DNA of 64,000 nt from assembly GCA_013398615.1 (NCBI GenBank), contig VZSR01001479.1:9678564-9742563 (forward strand). Reading direction: 5' to 3'. Positions 27,301 through 37,129 of the stretch are shown piece by piece. Under the pieces are notes generated by a model. The model was not told the origin of the DNA. It was given only the letters and a program-made list of their open reading frames with translations, and did not search any database. The position numbers were made by a program, and so were the translations under genes. Every line of letters begins with the position of its first letter. The first letter of the stretch is position 1. The stretch comes from Brachypodius melanocephalos (taxonomy: Eukaryota > Chordata > Aves > Passeriformes > Pycnonotidae).

Positions 27301-30300
27301 CTGAAATATAATATTCAAGGAAAATATCTAATGAACTTCCTCCAGGCTGAATGGCACTGGGATTTTTGTGGGAGATGTCAATCCATCTGGTGCACGGCAT
27401 GTCAAACTTGAGGCATCACTCTGAGACCTGCCTTGTAATGAGTCTGTTGAAAACGTTTATTTGCTCTTCTCAAATGGTTTAGGTTTATGCTTGGGCCATT
27501 TCGTGGTGTGTGTTGATTGTAAATCCAGACTTGCTAAAATTCCACACAGCAGAAGTGGTTTGGTGTCCATGTAGCAAGGCCACAGATTGGCTGCTGTTCT
27601 CAGCTCCCACCATTTCTGTGCCATGAATTGAGTTTAGGATTTATTTTCTTTTTACACCAGGCACTTGTTTAGTCCGATGGCTTGGTGTTTCTTAGCTGAT
27701 CACCAGGTTTCCCCAGCAGTAATTTCTTGAGTGCTGCAGTTCTGTTGACAAAACCTGAGACTTGCAGATATAAAACACCCTGGCTGTGAAGTTGGCTCGG
27801 TGCTTAGCACCCCTCAGTCAGGAATGGTGTGAGGCTGCGATTTTTGCCTTAGTTTCCTTGCAGGGTGATGCCCTTGGATGCTCACATCCCACTTTTGGGC
27901 TGTGTGACAGTGGCTGTGGTGCAGCAGCCCTGACGTCAGAGCCAGCCCGAGTCATCTCTGACGCAGAGGTGGCCGTGCATGAAGTGCCACACAGGCTGCT
28001 CCCAGCTCTGTCATCTTCCCTCCCTGTACCAGCTTTTGTGCTGTGCTGCTGCTGGAACAAGCTTTCAGCTGCTGAGGAAGTTCTATTTTTGTGTCTGCAT
28101 TGATACAGATTTATTGAAATAAGCCAGGCTCCGAGCTATAAATAAGATGAAATGCATTGTAGTTGCTGAATGAATGTTGCAGAAGGGCATCCCGTTTGGC
28201 AGTGTATTTTAATGCACTTTTTTACGCAAGTAACTTATTTTTGGTCGTGCCTGACATCTACCAACGGCCTCCACTGTCCTGGATTTATTTAGAGCCATTG
28301 AAGTAGCAAATAATATCATGACTTAGATAGAGTAGTAAGTAATACAGAACTTCAATTCAGGGTAGGACAGGTGATAAAAGACAGTTAGTACTTTAAGTAC
28401 ATGAACTTCAGAATTTGAATAGAGAATCAGAGGTGGTTTATCCAGTAAGGACCACTTAAAAGAGAAAAATGTTTCTATATATGCCATATTTCTGAAAATT
28501 CTTTGATGTCTTCTGAGAAACAGCCTATCAGTAGCTATTTCTCCACAATTTCTCACATATGCCAGCATGTCTTTGGCAGTTACATCTCCTGTTTTTAAAA
28601 AGCCTTTCTTCTTTCCTGGACTCTCCTTTATTCTAATATAATGTGGTTTGGGACATGGACACAAATCTGTGTAGTGGTTTAAGAAGTCACCATCCCTCAG
28701 TCAGGTACCCAAAGTGTCCTGCAGCTATTGTCACCTCACAGCTGCCAGTAGGCACCTCCAGCTGGAGGAAAATGCTTCATTACTGGAAAAAGATTCTTCG
28801 TGGATTCCCATTGAAATGTGTCTTTATTTCCACCTCCACTTTTTACTTCCAAGGGTGCAGCCTGTGCTGCCACTGCTTTTATCCCCTTCCCTGCTTCTCC
28901 TGGGGACAGAAGATCAGCTCTTCCTGTGATAGGAAGCAAAAAAAGGTATTTCCATTCTGCTTGAATTTTCTGGTCAAGTTCTTACCCAGTCCTGTTAAAA
29001 GTCCTTGTTTGCCACACCAGGAACAAAGATGCTCTTATTTTAATGCAATATGAGGTTAGTTTTGCCCAAAAGCTAAAAAGATCCAAGTGCTGCAGAGATT
29101 CCAGGAGCTTCAGATATTACATGTTGACCTTATTCCTTGCCTTGGCAGTTCTGCGTGATGATATTTTATTTTCCTGAGGAGATGAGCAAACTGTTTGCTT
29201 CTCATGGCATTCCTGATGCTTCGTACCCAAAGGTGGGATAGAGCCAAGGTGATGCTCATGCTTGACCACAGGGACAGCTGTTCACATATCTCAGTGAAAA
29301 CAAGGAACTGTTTCCTGCATCTTTGAACACAGGACCTGGCAGATGTCAGCATCCAGTGGTTGGGGATGACCCTGCTCCTATTGGAGCAATGGCTCTCTGC
29401 TGTTGTTTTGGATTGCTTGTGTAGGGAGTTTTGTAACAGCAGCCTTGCTCACTCACCTTCCTGAACCCAGTCTCCTTCAAGAGAGTGTTCTTGTAAGACA
29501 CAGATGCCATCTGAGCCATCTGATGGGCACAGAACCGTGGCATTAGCAGTATGTTTAGTTTAAATATAGAGGGGTTTAGCTTTGCCTTATTGAGTAGAGA
29601 ATAGGCTTCTTTCCAGAGTTTGAGGATTTTTTATAAAATATTTAATCTCTAATTTAGATCAGTCATTAGTGAGAATGTTCTGCTGGTAAAAATAACTCTG
29701 GAGAGTCTAAAAATACATTTGAAAATGTTTCTAAATACACTAGCACTTACCATTGCTAAGTTGTGGCAGCCAGTGGAGCATTATTGGCAAACCAGTTGTT
29801 TTCACTCTGTTAATGTTTCTTCAAACTGGGTGTAGCAGTGACTGCTTCTCAGACTTCTAAGCAGCAGAGTTTATATCCAGAGATTTAAGCATTTTTGCAG
29901 TGTTATTGATCCACACAAGAGCCTGGATGGATTCAAGCAGGGAAGTGGTGTGCAGCATTCCATTAAGTCTCTCACAGTGCTGGTATCATCTGTGCTTCAC
30001 TTCACTTCTCCATTAAAGCACCAGCTCAGAAATTGTTTCCAACAGGTATCTGGCAAGATCCTGTGATGCTTTCAGACTAGGAGGAATGTTCTTGACAAAA
30101 AAGAGCTGTTAGGTCAGGGAGAAGTAAAGGCAGAGGTGAAGAATATTTTGCAGTCTACAGTAGAGACTGCGTGTGAAGCCAGGTAACCCTACACTTCTGT
30201 CCTGAGGCAACACATGTTCTCTTAGTTGTGAACCCTCTTAAAACCTGCATAAGCAAGCATCTGTCCTTCAAAAATACTCTGTGAAACACAATATTCAGTT

Positions 30301-33300
30301 GCTGAGCCTTTTATCTCTTCACACCAGATAGGCAGAAGAGAGTAAAAATAGTGCTTGGCAGCTCGGTTGTGTTTGGGGACACAGAGTAAGTCTTCCTTAG
30401 TGTTCTGCCCTCAACCAAATGGTCCTTGCTCTGTGGGTGTGCTTTTTACTTGCTGCTGCTACGTGGTTTAATTTTAGCCTGCTGTACAGCATCTGGGCTT
30501 CAAGATAAAATAGTTCTTTATTGTTTGTCTTTGTTCTTAATAGGCAGACTAAAAACTTGAGCTGCTTACTGAAGCACCATTTCATACACCTGTCTTTGGC
30601 CAAAGACTTTCCTTAAAACTTTGTTTTATCTGAGATAACAGTTGTTAATTTCTGGTTACCCAAGGCTGGCTTTAGTGGAGCATAGAGAACTCCACAGTGT
30701 GAGGAAGATGTAGGTAGAATTACTCCAAAGGCTACAGAGATAGCTGAGTTCATGTTGATACCATAGTGCGTAAATAAAGTTGTTCATCTTCCTTATATTG
30801 AAGATGTCTCTGTATGCCAAAGCACGGTGATTTGTAATTCACTCCTTAGAGCAGTGCTTTGCTGCTTGACTCCCCCACTTGCAGCTTATTTTTCTATGCA
30901 TCAGACTGAAAGGAGGAAGGACAAATGACAAATGAACAAAGCTGGCAAAGATGTTGAAAACTGAAACAGCAACAAAAGCATTTTTCAGAAGTTCCTTATT
31001 TTCTTATTCTGACATTCCCATATCTGTCCAGAGACTGCTCAGATGATTGTGATGTTACTTCCAATTCTTTGCAGTATGATCAGTTAAGACTGTGTTGAAA
31101 ATGAAATGAAAATCCATTAAGGAAAATAGAAGCATGGTGTTGTAAGTGAGAGGTTAAGTGGGAGCTCACCTGGAAAGCGAAACCTACAGTAAAGGCTTTG
31201 CATTTCAGAGTGTGAACTTTCCAGGTTAGCCTGGTACACAAATCTCTTCTGCCTTGGCCTGCCAGTGCATACTGCACAGTGGATGTGTAAGTTCTTGTAT
31301 ATATCAAAAGGCACTGAGGGTCTGCTGAGGAGGTTTCACAGTTACTGTAAGATTGGAAATTCTATTTTGAAAATAATCCAGTGAGCTATGGTGGGCTATT
31401 CGGGAGTTTCAGGGTGTGTGTACCACAGTGAATTCTGCCCTGAGTGTCTGTTTCTCTAAGCAGACCTAATATTCAGCACAGAAGTACCAAAACCTTAGCA
31501 ACTCTTCCACTTGTGTTTTTAAAACAGAGCAGGAATATTTGAGTACAGGGTCAGTTTTCAGTGTAAAACATGCCTTGGAAATTTTAGACAAAGCTGCCAG
31601 CATCCTTTGAAGAGCAGAGAGGGCTTGTTTTCCGGGATGTGGAAGAGCTGTTGATGCTTAGTGATGTCATTATGTGGCTTCTGCCTGCTGAATTGTTTCT
31701 TCAAAGCTGTGAATGAACTTTCTCTTTTTTTTATTTCTTTCATTCCTCCTTGGTTTGTATTCTTTTTAGGGATAGTAATATAGTTTGGTATTATTCTGTT
31801 TAAAAGAAAATAAACCAGTGCCTTAGTAGCTTTTATCAAAAACGGTAGTACAGCATTTGATGGAGGCCAATGTCAGACAGTGTCTTCTGTGTGGTTCTGG
31901 ATGGCAGCCTGGCATTTCCCACTCTTGTATCCTTAATGCCTCTGTGATCTGTGAGTTGGAGAGAATGCAAATCATCCAGTTAGATTCATACAAAATTCTT
32001 GTTCTCTGTTTTGTGGTGGGCTGGGGCAGAAAAGTTTTGTTCTCCAAATGCAGAATACATTTGCTAGGCTTAATTTGTGCTTGTTTCTTTGATAGGATTT
32101 TTCCAGTGAAAGATGTACCTGCAGAGCCTGAAGCCCTGACAAACTGGCTGTATCAGCGATTCATTGAAAAGGAGGACCTCTTGACACATTTCTATGAAAC
32201 AGGTAGGATGATACCTAGCAAGGAGAACTGTGCTTTGCTAATGACTTTCCTTACAAGGATCTCAGAATGGTTTAAGAATGTGTAAGCATTCTTCACATGG
32301 GTACAGGAGGTACAATTATTGCTATTATTACTGCTTTTTATGTGGCAAAATATGATTAAAGAATTATCTAGGAAAGGTAAATTACCTGGGCAACATTAGA
32401 ATTAGGGCAGTGTTTGGAAGCTGTCAAAACAGTAACACACAGTTCAGCTGTGAAACATCATGCTTTGAGATTTCATGGCAAAGATCCATGATTGAAAGCA
32501 TGGTTGAAAGGACCTGTGAGAATTCCATGGCACACAGTCTCTGGAGCTGTGATCTGCAGCCCCATGCATCACAGTGTTGATTGGAAGTGTTCAGTGTCTC
32601 AGATCAGCTGAGTTCAGTATTCCTGCGTGACTGTGGTAAACGAAGATGCTTCTTCTGTGAGATGATTTATTGCAAAAGCTGCTTTAATTTACTTTTGAGT
32701 GCTGAATTTATCAATCCAAGTGCTTAAAGAGATTAATAGAATTCCTTAACAACCCAGAATTGTATTTTGTTTTATGAAATGTTGCTGTCACTCAGCCATC
32801 ATTGATGGCAAAGTTCATACTCTGCTATATAAATCACATCCAAATGCATATATTGGACTTTATTAGACAAATAATTTCATGAATATCTTTAAAAACACAA
32901 GTGTGGCAAATAGATTGTAAAGAATTCTTGGTATTCTGACATCATTTTATGCTATTGACATAAGTCATACCCAGAAAATCTAACTAGTCCAGAATTTCTG
33001 AGAGTATAATTAATATAAGCAGATTTATTCATTAAAATGCACTTCCAAAATAGCATAATTGGTAATAATTTGCCAGTGCAATCAGTATGAATTAATAAAG
33101 ACATGTTTTAAATGTAAATGCTGTGATATAGGACCTTATTAGGCATAAATTAGCATAATTTAAAGTTGCTGCCATTTATACTTTTTGAGAACTTGCTTGC
33201 ATTGCTTTAGTTGACTTACTGAAAAAGTGCTGCTACAGTTTTTGGAAACCCCTTGGAAAGGTCCTGAGTTGACTGTGAGGGGAATCCCTGAGGCTGCTCA

Positions 33301-34562
33301 GGAGTCAGCTTTGTACTCCTCTGGGACATGGTCACAAGTGGGTGTGGTTTTTACCATTATTAATCATTATTATTGTTATCATTATCATCATTATAGTATT
33401 TTACAATACACACTGCAGAGGAACTTCTCTCTCTTAACGCTTCTTAAAGCTGGAGTAACATTTAATGTGCCATGAAACTTTAAAAGTTTGCATTGATAGT
33501 GTCACTGGTAAGAATACATTTTCTTGGCTTATTTTTATTTAGGAAGATAAAGAAAGCCCAGAGTACCTTTCTCCATTTTGCTGCATCCTTAAGTGTCAAG
33601 AACTTAAATCACCTGGGGAAAACCTGTAATATTAGACCTCTGGAAATCAAACCAAAAGAAAATCATGCCTGAAATTTGACATGAAACTATTCTGTAATTT
33701 TTTACAGCTGCATTTTATGCATTTCATTTATAAAATTAAAACCATTTCAAGTTAATAGCTGTAGGTACCAGACTCCTGTTTTAGGCAGCTAGTGGAAAAC
33801 TTGTATTGGTAAGTTCTTGATTTCTCTGAACTCTTTAGCAAGATAACCTTGGAGCCCACAGTAGGACAAGTGAGATTACACTTAGCAGGAAAAAAACACT
33901 CAGGGACCAATTAAGGAAAAAACCCCAACTATAAACTAGGAGCAGTTGGAAATGAGTGATGGTGTACTGAAGTCATTGTGCTGCTCATTCGCTGTGCTCA
34001 CAAGCCAAGTGCTGTGAGGTGACAAAAAAAATAAGGAATGGCATCCCTAATGCTATGGAAACACTCTCTGTTGTACCAGATTTGAAACCTCATCTGGAAA
34101 TGCTGTGTACATGTCCATTATCCTTGTCAAGGAATACAAATTGAACTGGGAAGAGGGACAGATAATGGGAGCTAAGATTAAGGGGAAGATGGAGTAGTTT
34201 CTGTGAAGGACAACTAAAAGTACTTGGTTTGTCTCAGCTGGGAAAGGGAAGGGTCAAAGATGGCTTGGAAGAGAGGGAAGAAACAGCTCTCTGTACCTAC
34301 CAGGGAAAAAGGAAAGGTATTTAAACCAGAGGTCAGTGTTGGTACAGAAAAACAAATGGACCATAGAAGAACAAATCCAGTGTAGAGTAGACAGATAGAA
34401 GCTTAGCTGTGAGTTACTGGGGAATAATGATGTTGCAAATCTGCTCAAGTGTGAAATACCTATCAGGGAGAGGTGGATGGGGCTCATCAAGGGTGTTTTT
34501 AGGCATTTTCTTTGTTTGCTTTGGGTTTGGTGTTTTTTGGGGGGGTTGTTTTTGTTGTTGGG

Positions 34563-34622
<60 letters not shown>

Positions 34623-35870
34623 AGCATTCATGCAGGAAGAAAAGCTTTGTCTCAAATGCTTGATTGCAGTTCCTCCAGTGATTGCAAATGTGAAGCACAG
34701 AGATAAGCTGCTGATGGTATCTAATTGCCCAAATTGTGTGGTTCCTAAGATTAAAAATTGACATTGCTGCATCTTTACTCTTTGAATCATCAATTTCATG
34801 TTCTTCTGAGAGAAGCTGAAACTCCATAATGCTGCAGCAAGTACAGCATCTTTTCTGGTATATTCAGAATTTCATATCCCCTGTTCAGGCTTAACAACAA
34901 AAGTGCTTCATGTCATCAAGTCTTTGTGCATCTCAGTACAATGTAACACAGATTATTTAATATGCTGATGTAAATATATGCAAATAGTTTGCCTATGATC
35001 ATAAAGCTCTGATGTATTCAGGCACATTTAATTTAGTGTTGTAAGTCAGAAAAAGTCGAAGTATGGAAAAAACAGATTTTATTGTCAGATGAATCTCTTC
35101 CAGTCTTTCCCATCTAAGGAAGGATTTCAGTAAAGAATTTCTGGAAAACTCCATGGCAAATTACAACGTTTCCTTAGTCAGTATGACTGCATGTTCAAAC
35201 AATATGTGGAAACTGTTCTTTAAAGAAAGTGTGCATGTATTTACATTTTCAAGAGGAACCTCAAGAATGTATGTGTGTTGCTTCTTCACAGTATACAGTA
35301 TCACCACCAAACAGCTGTAGAGTTTAATATGGAATCCATTCAATTTGATCACGGAGATACTAATAAAACTTCAAAAATAACACAAAACTTAGTTGACAGT
35401 TGGATCTTTCTGCAAAGGTTGAGTAACAGTGATGGCAGCTTCTAAGGAATGTTTTCAGGCTTATGCTTAAAGTTGATAAGAAAATTAAAATTGTTCTTAT
35501 TATTTAAGGTAAGAGGTTGTGTTTTGGTTTAAGTTTTTAAATTTTCTTGAAGGCTTCTGGAGAATCTTTCATAAATTTGACAGCATTAGAGCACAGAGCA
35601 GTATCCAGTTAATTGTGTGTGGGCACCATTGCTGGGACAAACAGTGGTGGTAAAGAATTGTGTATTAAGGCCGTCATTCCTGTGCAAAGCATTAAATGTG
35701 TTTTATTTTCTCTTGCAGGAGCTTTTCCACCACCCCAGGGTCAGACAAAAGCGATTTCTCGGGAGATGACCCTCAGTAACCTGTGGCTGGTTGCCATACA
35801 ATCATTTGCATTTTTGTCAGGAGGGATGTGGTACTGCTTCTTTCAGTATTTGTACCATTGCCTATTTTAA
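9236..35870 (+). CDS. LPGAT1: LPGAT1 acyltransferase gene, six 3' coding exons (5' part outside window)
   Basis: Codes for a lysophospholipid acyltransferase of the LPLAT/AGPAT (PlsC) family. It was first described as acyl-CoA:lysophosphatidylglycerol acyltransferase 1 and was later linked to sn-1 stearoyl remodelling of phosphatidylethanolamine at the ER membrane. Six exons with GT donors and AG acceptors join in phase (119, 96, 274, 127, 107 and 152 nt) and give 290 residues plus stop. If the protein has the usual vertebrate length of 370 residues, this is residues 81-370. Visible motifs are HQATGD (about 101-106, the catalytic HX4D), GDFFIRQGK (about 145-153, glycerophosphate-binding block), FPEGG (182-186, block III), LPRLGA (212-217), and a hydrophobic C-terminus (about 342-367). 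No stop or frameshift interrupts the exons, so the gene looks functional. The start codon, N-terminal membrane segments and promoter are not in the window. Identification is by recalled similarity to human LPGAT1, which matches along the whole length. Confidence 0.96.
9355..13691 (+). other. LPGAT1 intron (residue 119/120)
   Basis: A 4.3-kb phase-0 intron. It contains a small tandem duplication at 11654-11690, a pyrimidine-rich patch at about 10329-10358 and T/G-rich low-complexity sequence at about 12578-12630. No exon or recognisable mobile element was seen. Confidence 0.8.
11654..11690 (+). repeat. Short tandem duplication, 17/20 bp
   Basis: 'actaaatagagttacca' (11654-11670) is followed directly by 'actaaatagaagagttacca' (11671-11690), which differs by a 3-base insertion. 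Confidence 0.92.
13692..13787 (+). CDS. LPGAT1: LPGAT1 exon, residues 120-151
   Basis: This exon has 96 nt, 32 codons in phase 0 at both ends. The acceptor is ttacttttcag and the donor gtaaat at 13788. It encodes VVRQMMWLMDHIF followed by KYTNFGIVSLIHGDFFIRQ. The G-D-F-F-I-R stretch matches the second conserved block of glycerolipid acyltransferases, which contacts the glycerophospholipid head. It joins the previous exon in frame after the codon for Thr119. Confidence 0.96.
13788..15860 (+). other. LPGAT1 intron (residue 151/152)
   Basis: A 2.1-kb phase-0 intron of ordinary AT-rich sequence. No repeat or gene was recognised. Confidence 0.8.
15861..16134 (+). CDS. LPGAT1: LPGAT1 exon with FPEGG acyltransferase block III
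   Basis: This is the largest internal exon, 274 nt, covering residues 152-242 plus one base. The acceptor is ctccttgcag and the donor gtaaag at 16135. It carries RKWIVLFPEGG at about 176-186, then the basic stretch FLRKRRETSQAFAKK, and VTLPRLGAT at about 210-218. FPEGG replaces the FPEGTR of most AGPATs, which is normal for the LPGAT1 branch. Compared with the human sequence as remembered, it shows conservative changes such as LPRLGA for LPRSGA. The end of the exon (GTPSGGDGVRK) lies in a less conserved linker. Confidence 0.97.
16135..24691 (+). other. LPGAT1 intron (residue 243)
   Basis: An 8.6-kb intron, the longest complete one. It contains an AT-rich block at about 22320-22640 resembling a conserved non-coding element, a possible old repeat near 23130-23220 and a CR1 scrap at 24020-24062. 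Overlapping frames at 20283-21001 on both strands (up to 180 codons) have no recognised domain. Confidence 0.75.
24020..24062 (-). mobile_element. Short CR1 3'-end scrap
   Basis: 'gtcatgggatattcggagttggaagggacctaca' matches the reverse complement of a CR1 terminus (ggttggaagggacc). The rest of the element is not visible. Confidence 0.5.
24692..24818 (+). CDS. LPGAT1: LPGAT1 exon, residues 243-285
   Basis: This exon has 127 nt, beginning with two bases of a split Val codon and ending with two bases of a split Arg codon. The acceptor is tttgttcttag and the donor gtagga at 24819. It encodes SKSKGLQWVIDTTIAYPKAE followed by PIDIQTWILGYRQPTVTHVHY. This is the most conserved part of the LPGAT1 C-terminal half and matches the Acyltransf_C-type region downstream of the catalytic domain. 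Confidence 0.97.
24819..32095 (+). other. LPGAT1 intron (residue 285)
   Basis: A 7.3-kb intron. A relatively GC-rich patch at about 27840-28060 contains a palindromic TGACGTCA. No recognised mobile element or exon was seen. Confidence 0.75.
32096..32202 (+). CDS. LPGAT1: LPGAT1 exon, residues 285-321
   Basis: This exon has 107 nt, starting with the last base of the split Arg codon and ending with the first base of a split Gly codon. The acceptor is tttcttgatag and the donor gtagga at 32203. It encodes IFPVKDVPAEPEALTNWLYQ then RFIEKEDLLTHFYET. The WLYQRF-EKEDLL core is nearly invariant in vertebrate LPGAT1 as remembered. The PAEPEAL stretch differs from the mammalian form, which suggests a loosely constrained loop. 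Confidence 0.97.
33354..33396 (+). repeat. Imperfect ATT/ATC low-complexity repeat
   Basis: Repeated ATT and ATC triplets (attattattgttatcattatcatcattat) in an intron. Confidence 0.8.
33990..34490 (+). mobile_element. Old, diverged CR1-type LINE fragment
   Basis: The order of short matches follows the 3' part of old CR1/L3-like elements: 'acctcatctggaaatgctgtgtac' near 34088, 'attgaactggga', 'gctaagattaaggggaa' near 34172, 'ggacaactaaaagtacttgg' near 34208, 'tctcagctgggaaaggga' near 34233 and 'accagaggtcagtgttggtac' near 34326. No open frame survives. The match is from memory of consensus wording, not a search, and the edges are approximate. Confidence 0.6.
34521..34614 (+). repeat. T/G-rich stretch ending in a T50 homopolymer
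   Basis: 'gggtttggtg' and a run of seven G lead into about 50 consecutive T at 34565-34614. On the minus strand this reads as a long A tract, but no retrocopy was recognised on its upstream side (34615-34900). The length is probably unreliable in the assembly. Confidence 0.9.
35719..35870 (+). CDS. LPGAT1: LPGAT1 last coding exon and stop codon
   Basis: The acceptor is tctcttgcag. The exon encodes residues 321-370 and stops with TAA at 35868-35870. AISREMTLSNLW is followed by a hydrophobic run through FLSGGMWYC to the C-terminus FQYLYHCLF, predicted to sit in or on the membrane. The protein ends at the same point as the human one, with no added tail. Differences from the mammalian form are concentrated in the short FPPPQGQTK linker. 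Confidence 0.97.
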
Positions 35871-37101
35871 AAGTGGAATGGGACCTGAGGACACAATGGG
35901 AATCCAGGCTCTTGCAAATGAGTATCATGTTGTATGTGCAAATGTGAATATTCAAGAGTAAAGGAAAATACTGGATGGACTTTTACCTCTCTTTGAGGGA
36001 ATTTTAAACTCCACTAAAAGTGAAGATCAGTAACATAGCGACCTGATGATGTATTATTTTAAGAATTGTCTGTATTTTTAAAAGTGTATATTCTCACCCA
36101 CACTTAAGCAAATTCAGCATTTGGACAAAAGGTGCAATCGTACAACCACCGTAGAAGAATGTCTGTGACAAGAAAGCTTTGTCACCACAAGTATTTCTTG
36201 GCATTGTAGTTAGAGCTCAGAAAATTCAGCAACTTGTCTCTTCAGTAGTGTGTACAGCATTGGTGTGGTAGAGATTCCTCATTTGCACAACGTGTACTTT
36301 ATTGCAGCTCATTGTGCTGGAGTCAGAGATCTTCGACAGAGCTGGTGGAGGTGTCTTTGTGGCCACGCAGTCAGCAGTTGTTGTACCAGACACATTGATC
36401 TAAACCCAACACCCAAATAAGATCAGTGTCAGGTCTGTCCTGTGAGGAACTGGTCCTCAAGCAAGCATTGCAGCATCACAGTGTGATTAAAAGCTGTCCA
36501 TGTGGGATGAATCAGCCCATCCCTGCTGTGGCCTTGCCATCAGCTCTCCAAGTTCCATGTGCTACCAGTGTCTTGTGTTATAGAGAAACTTGGAAAATAC
36601 AAAGTCACTCAGTTAAATTCTCTTTGTTCAAAATGCAGCTCAACCCTCATCATCAGTTTTGAAAATGCACTTTCAAAGGTGAAAAGTCAGTGAAGGAAGG
36701 ACATAAAACTTAGGGAACAGAGAGAAGCTTCAATTGTCAGGCGTTGGAAAGCAGAGCAATTCTGGCTGTTTCTGAAGGTCTGCTGGTGCTGCTGGTGATT
36801 TTTAGCCACCTTTGTATTTTGTATACTGCAGTCCAACCAAGGTGACCTTGGAGTGGTTTATAGAGGCCTTTTTCTCCCTGCTAGTTGCAACAGTGCTAAA
36901 TATACTTGTGGGAGAGTTTAAATAATCCAATGCCAACCATCTTAATGTTTTGCTAAGGAGTAATAGAAGAAAAACTAGTTTTGTAAAAAGGAAAAATAGG
37001 TGTAATTGCTATCATAAATCTGTAGGAAGATACTACTGAAAAAATAAGTATGGTAAATATTCTGAATAACTACATGGAGGGCATTATTAATTAGCTCACC
37101 A

Positions 37102-37129
37102 CTAAAATCTTACTGCTAAAATCTTACTG
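37102..37129 (+). repeat. 14-bp perfect tandem duplication in the 3' UTR
   Basis: 'ctaaaatcttactg' is repeated twice without a spacer. Confidence 0.95.

Larger units (their letters stand above)
32203..35718 (+). other. LPGAT1 intron (residue 321)
   Basis: A 3.5-kb intron with an AT-rich block right after the donor side (about 32690-33190), an ATT/ATC-rich low-complexity patch (33354-33396), the old CR1 fragment and the T50 tract. Confidence 0.8.

Noticed and set aside
34615..34900. Possible minus-strand retrocopy ending in the A50 tract
   Set aside because: No coding sequence resembling a known gene; flanks look like ordinary intron.
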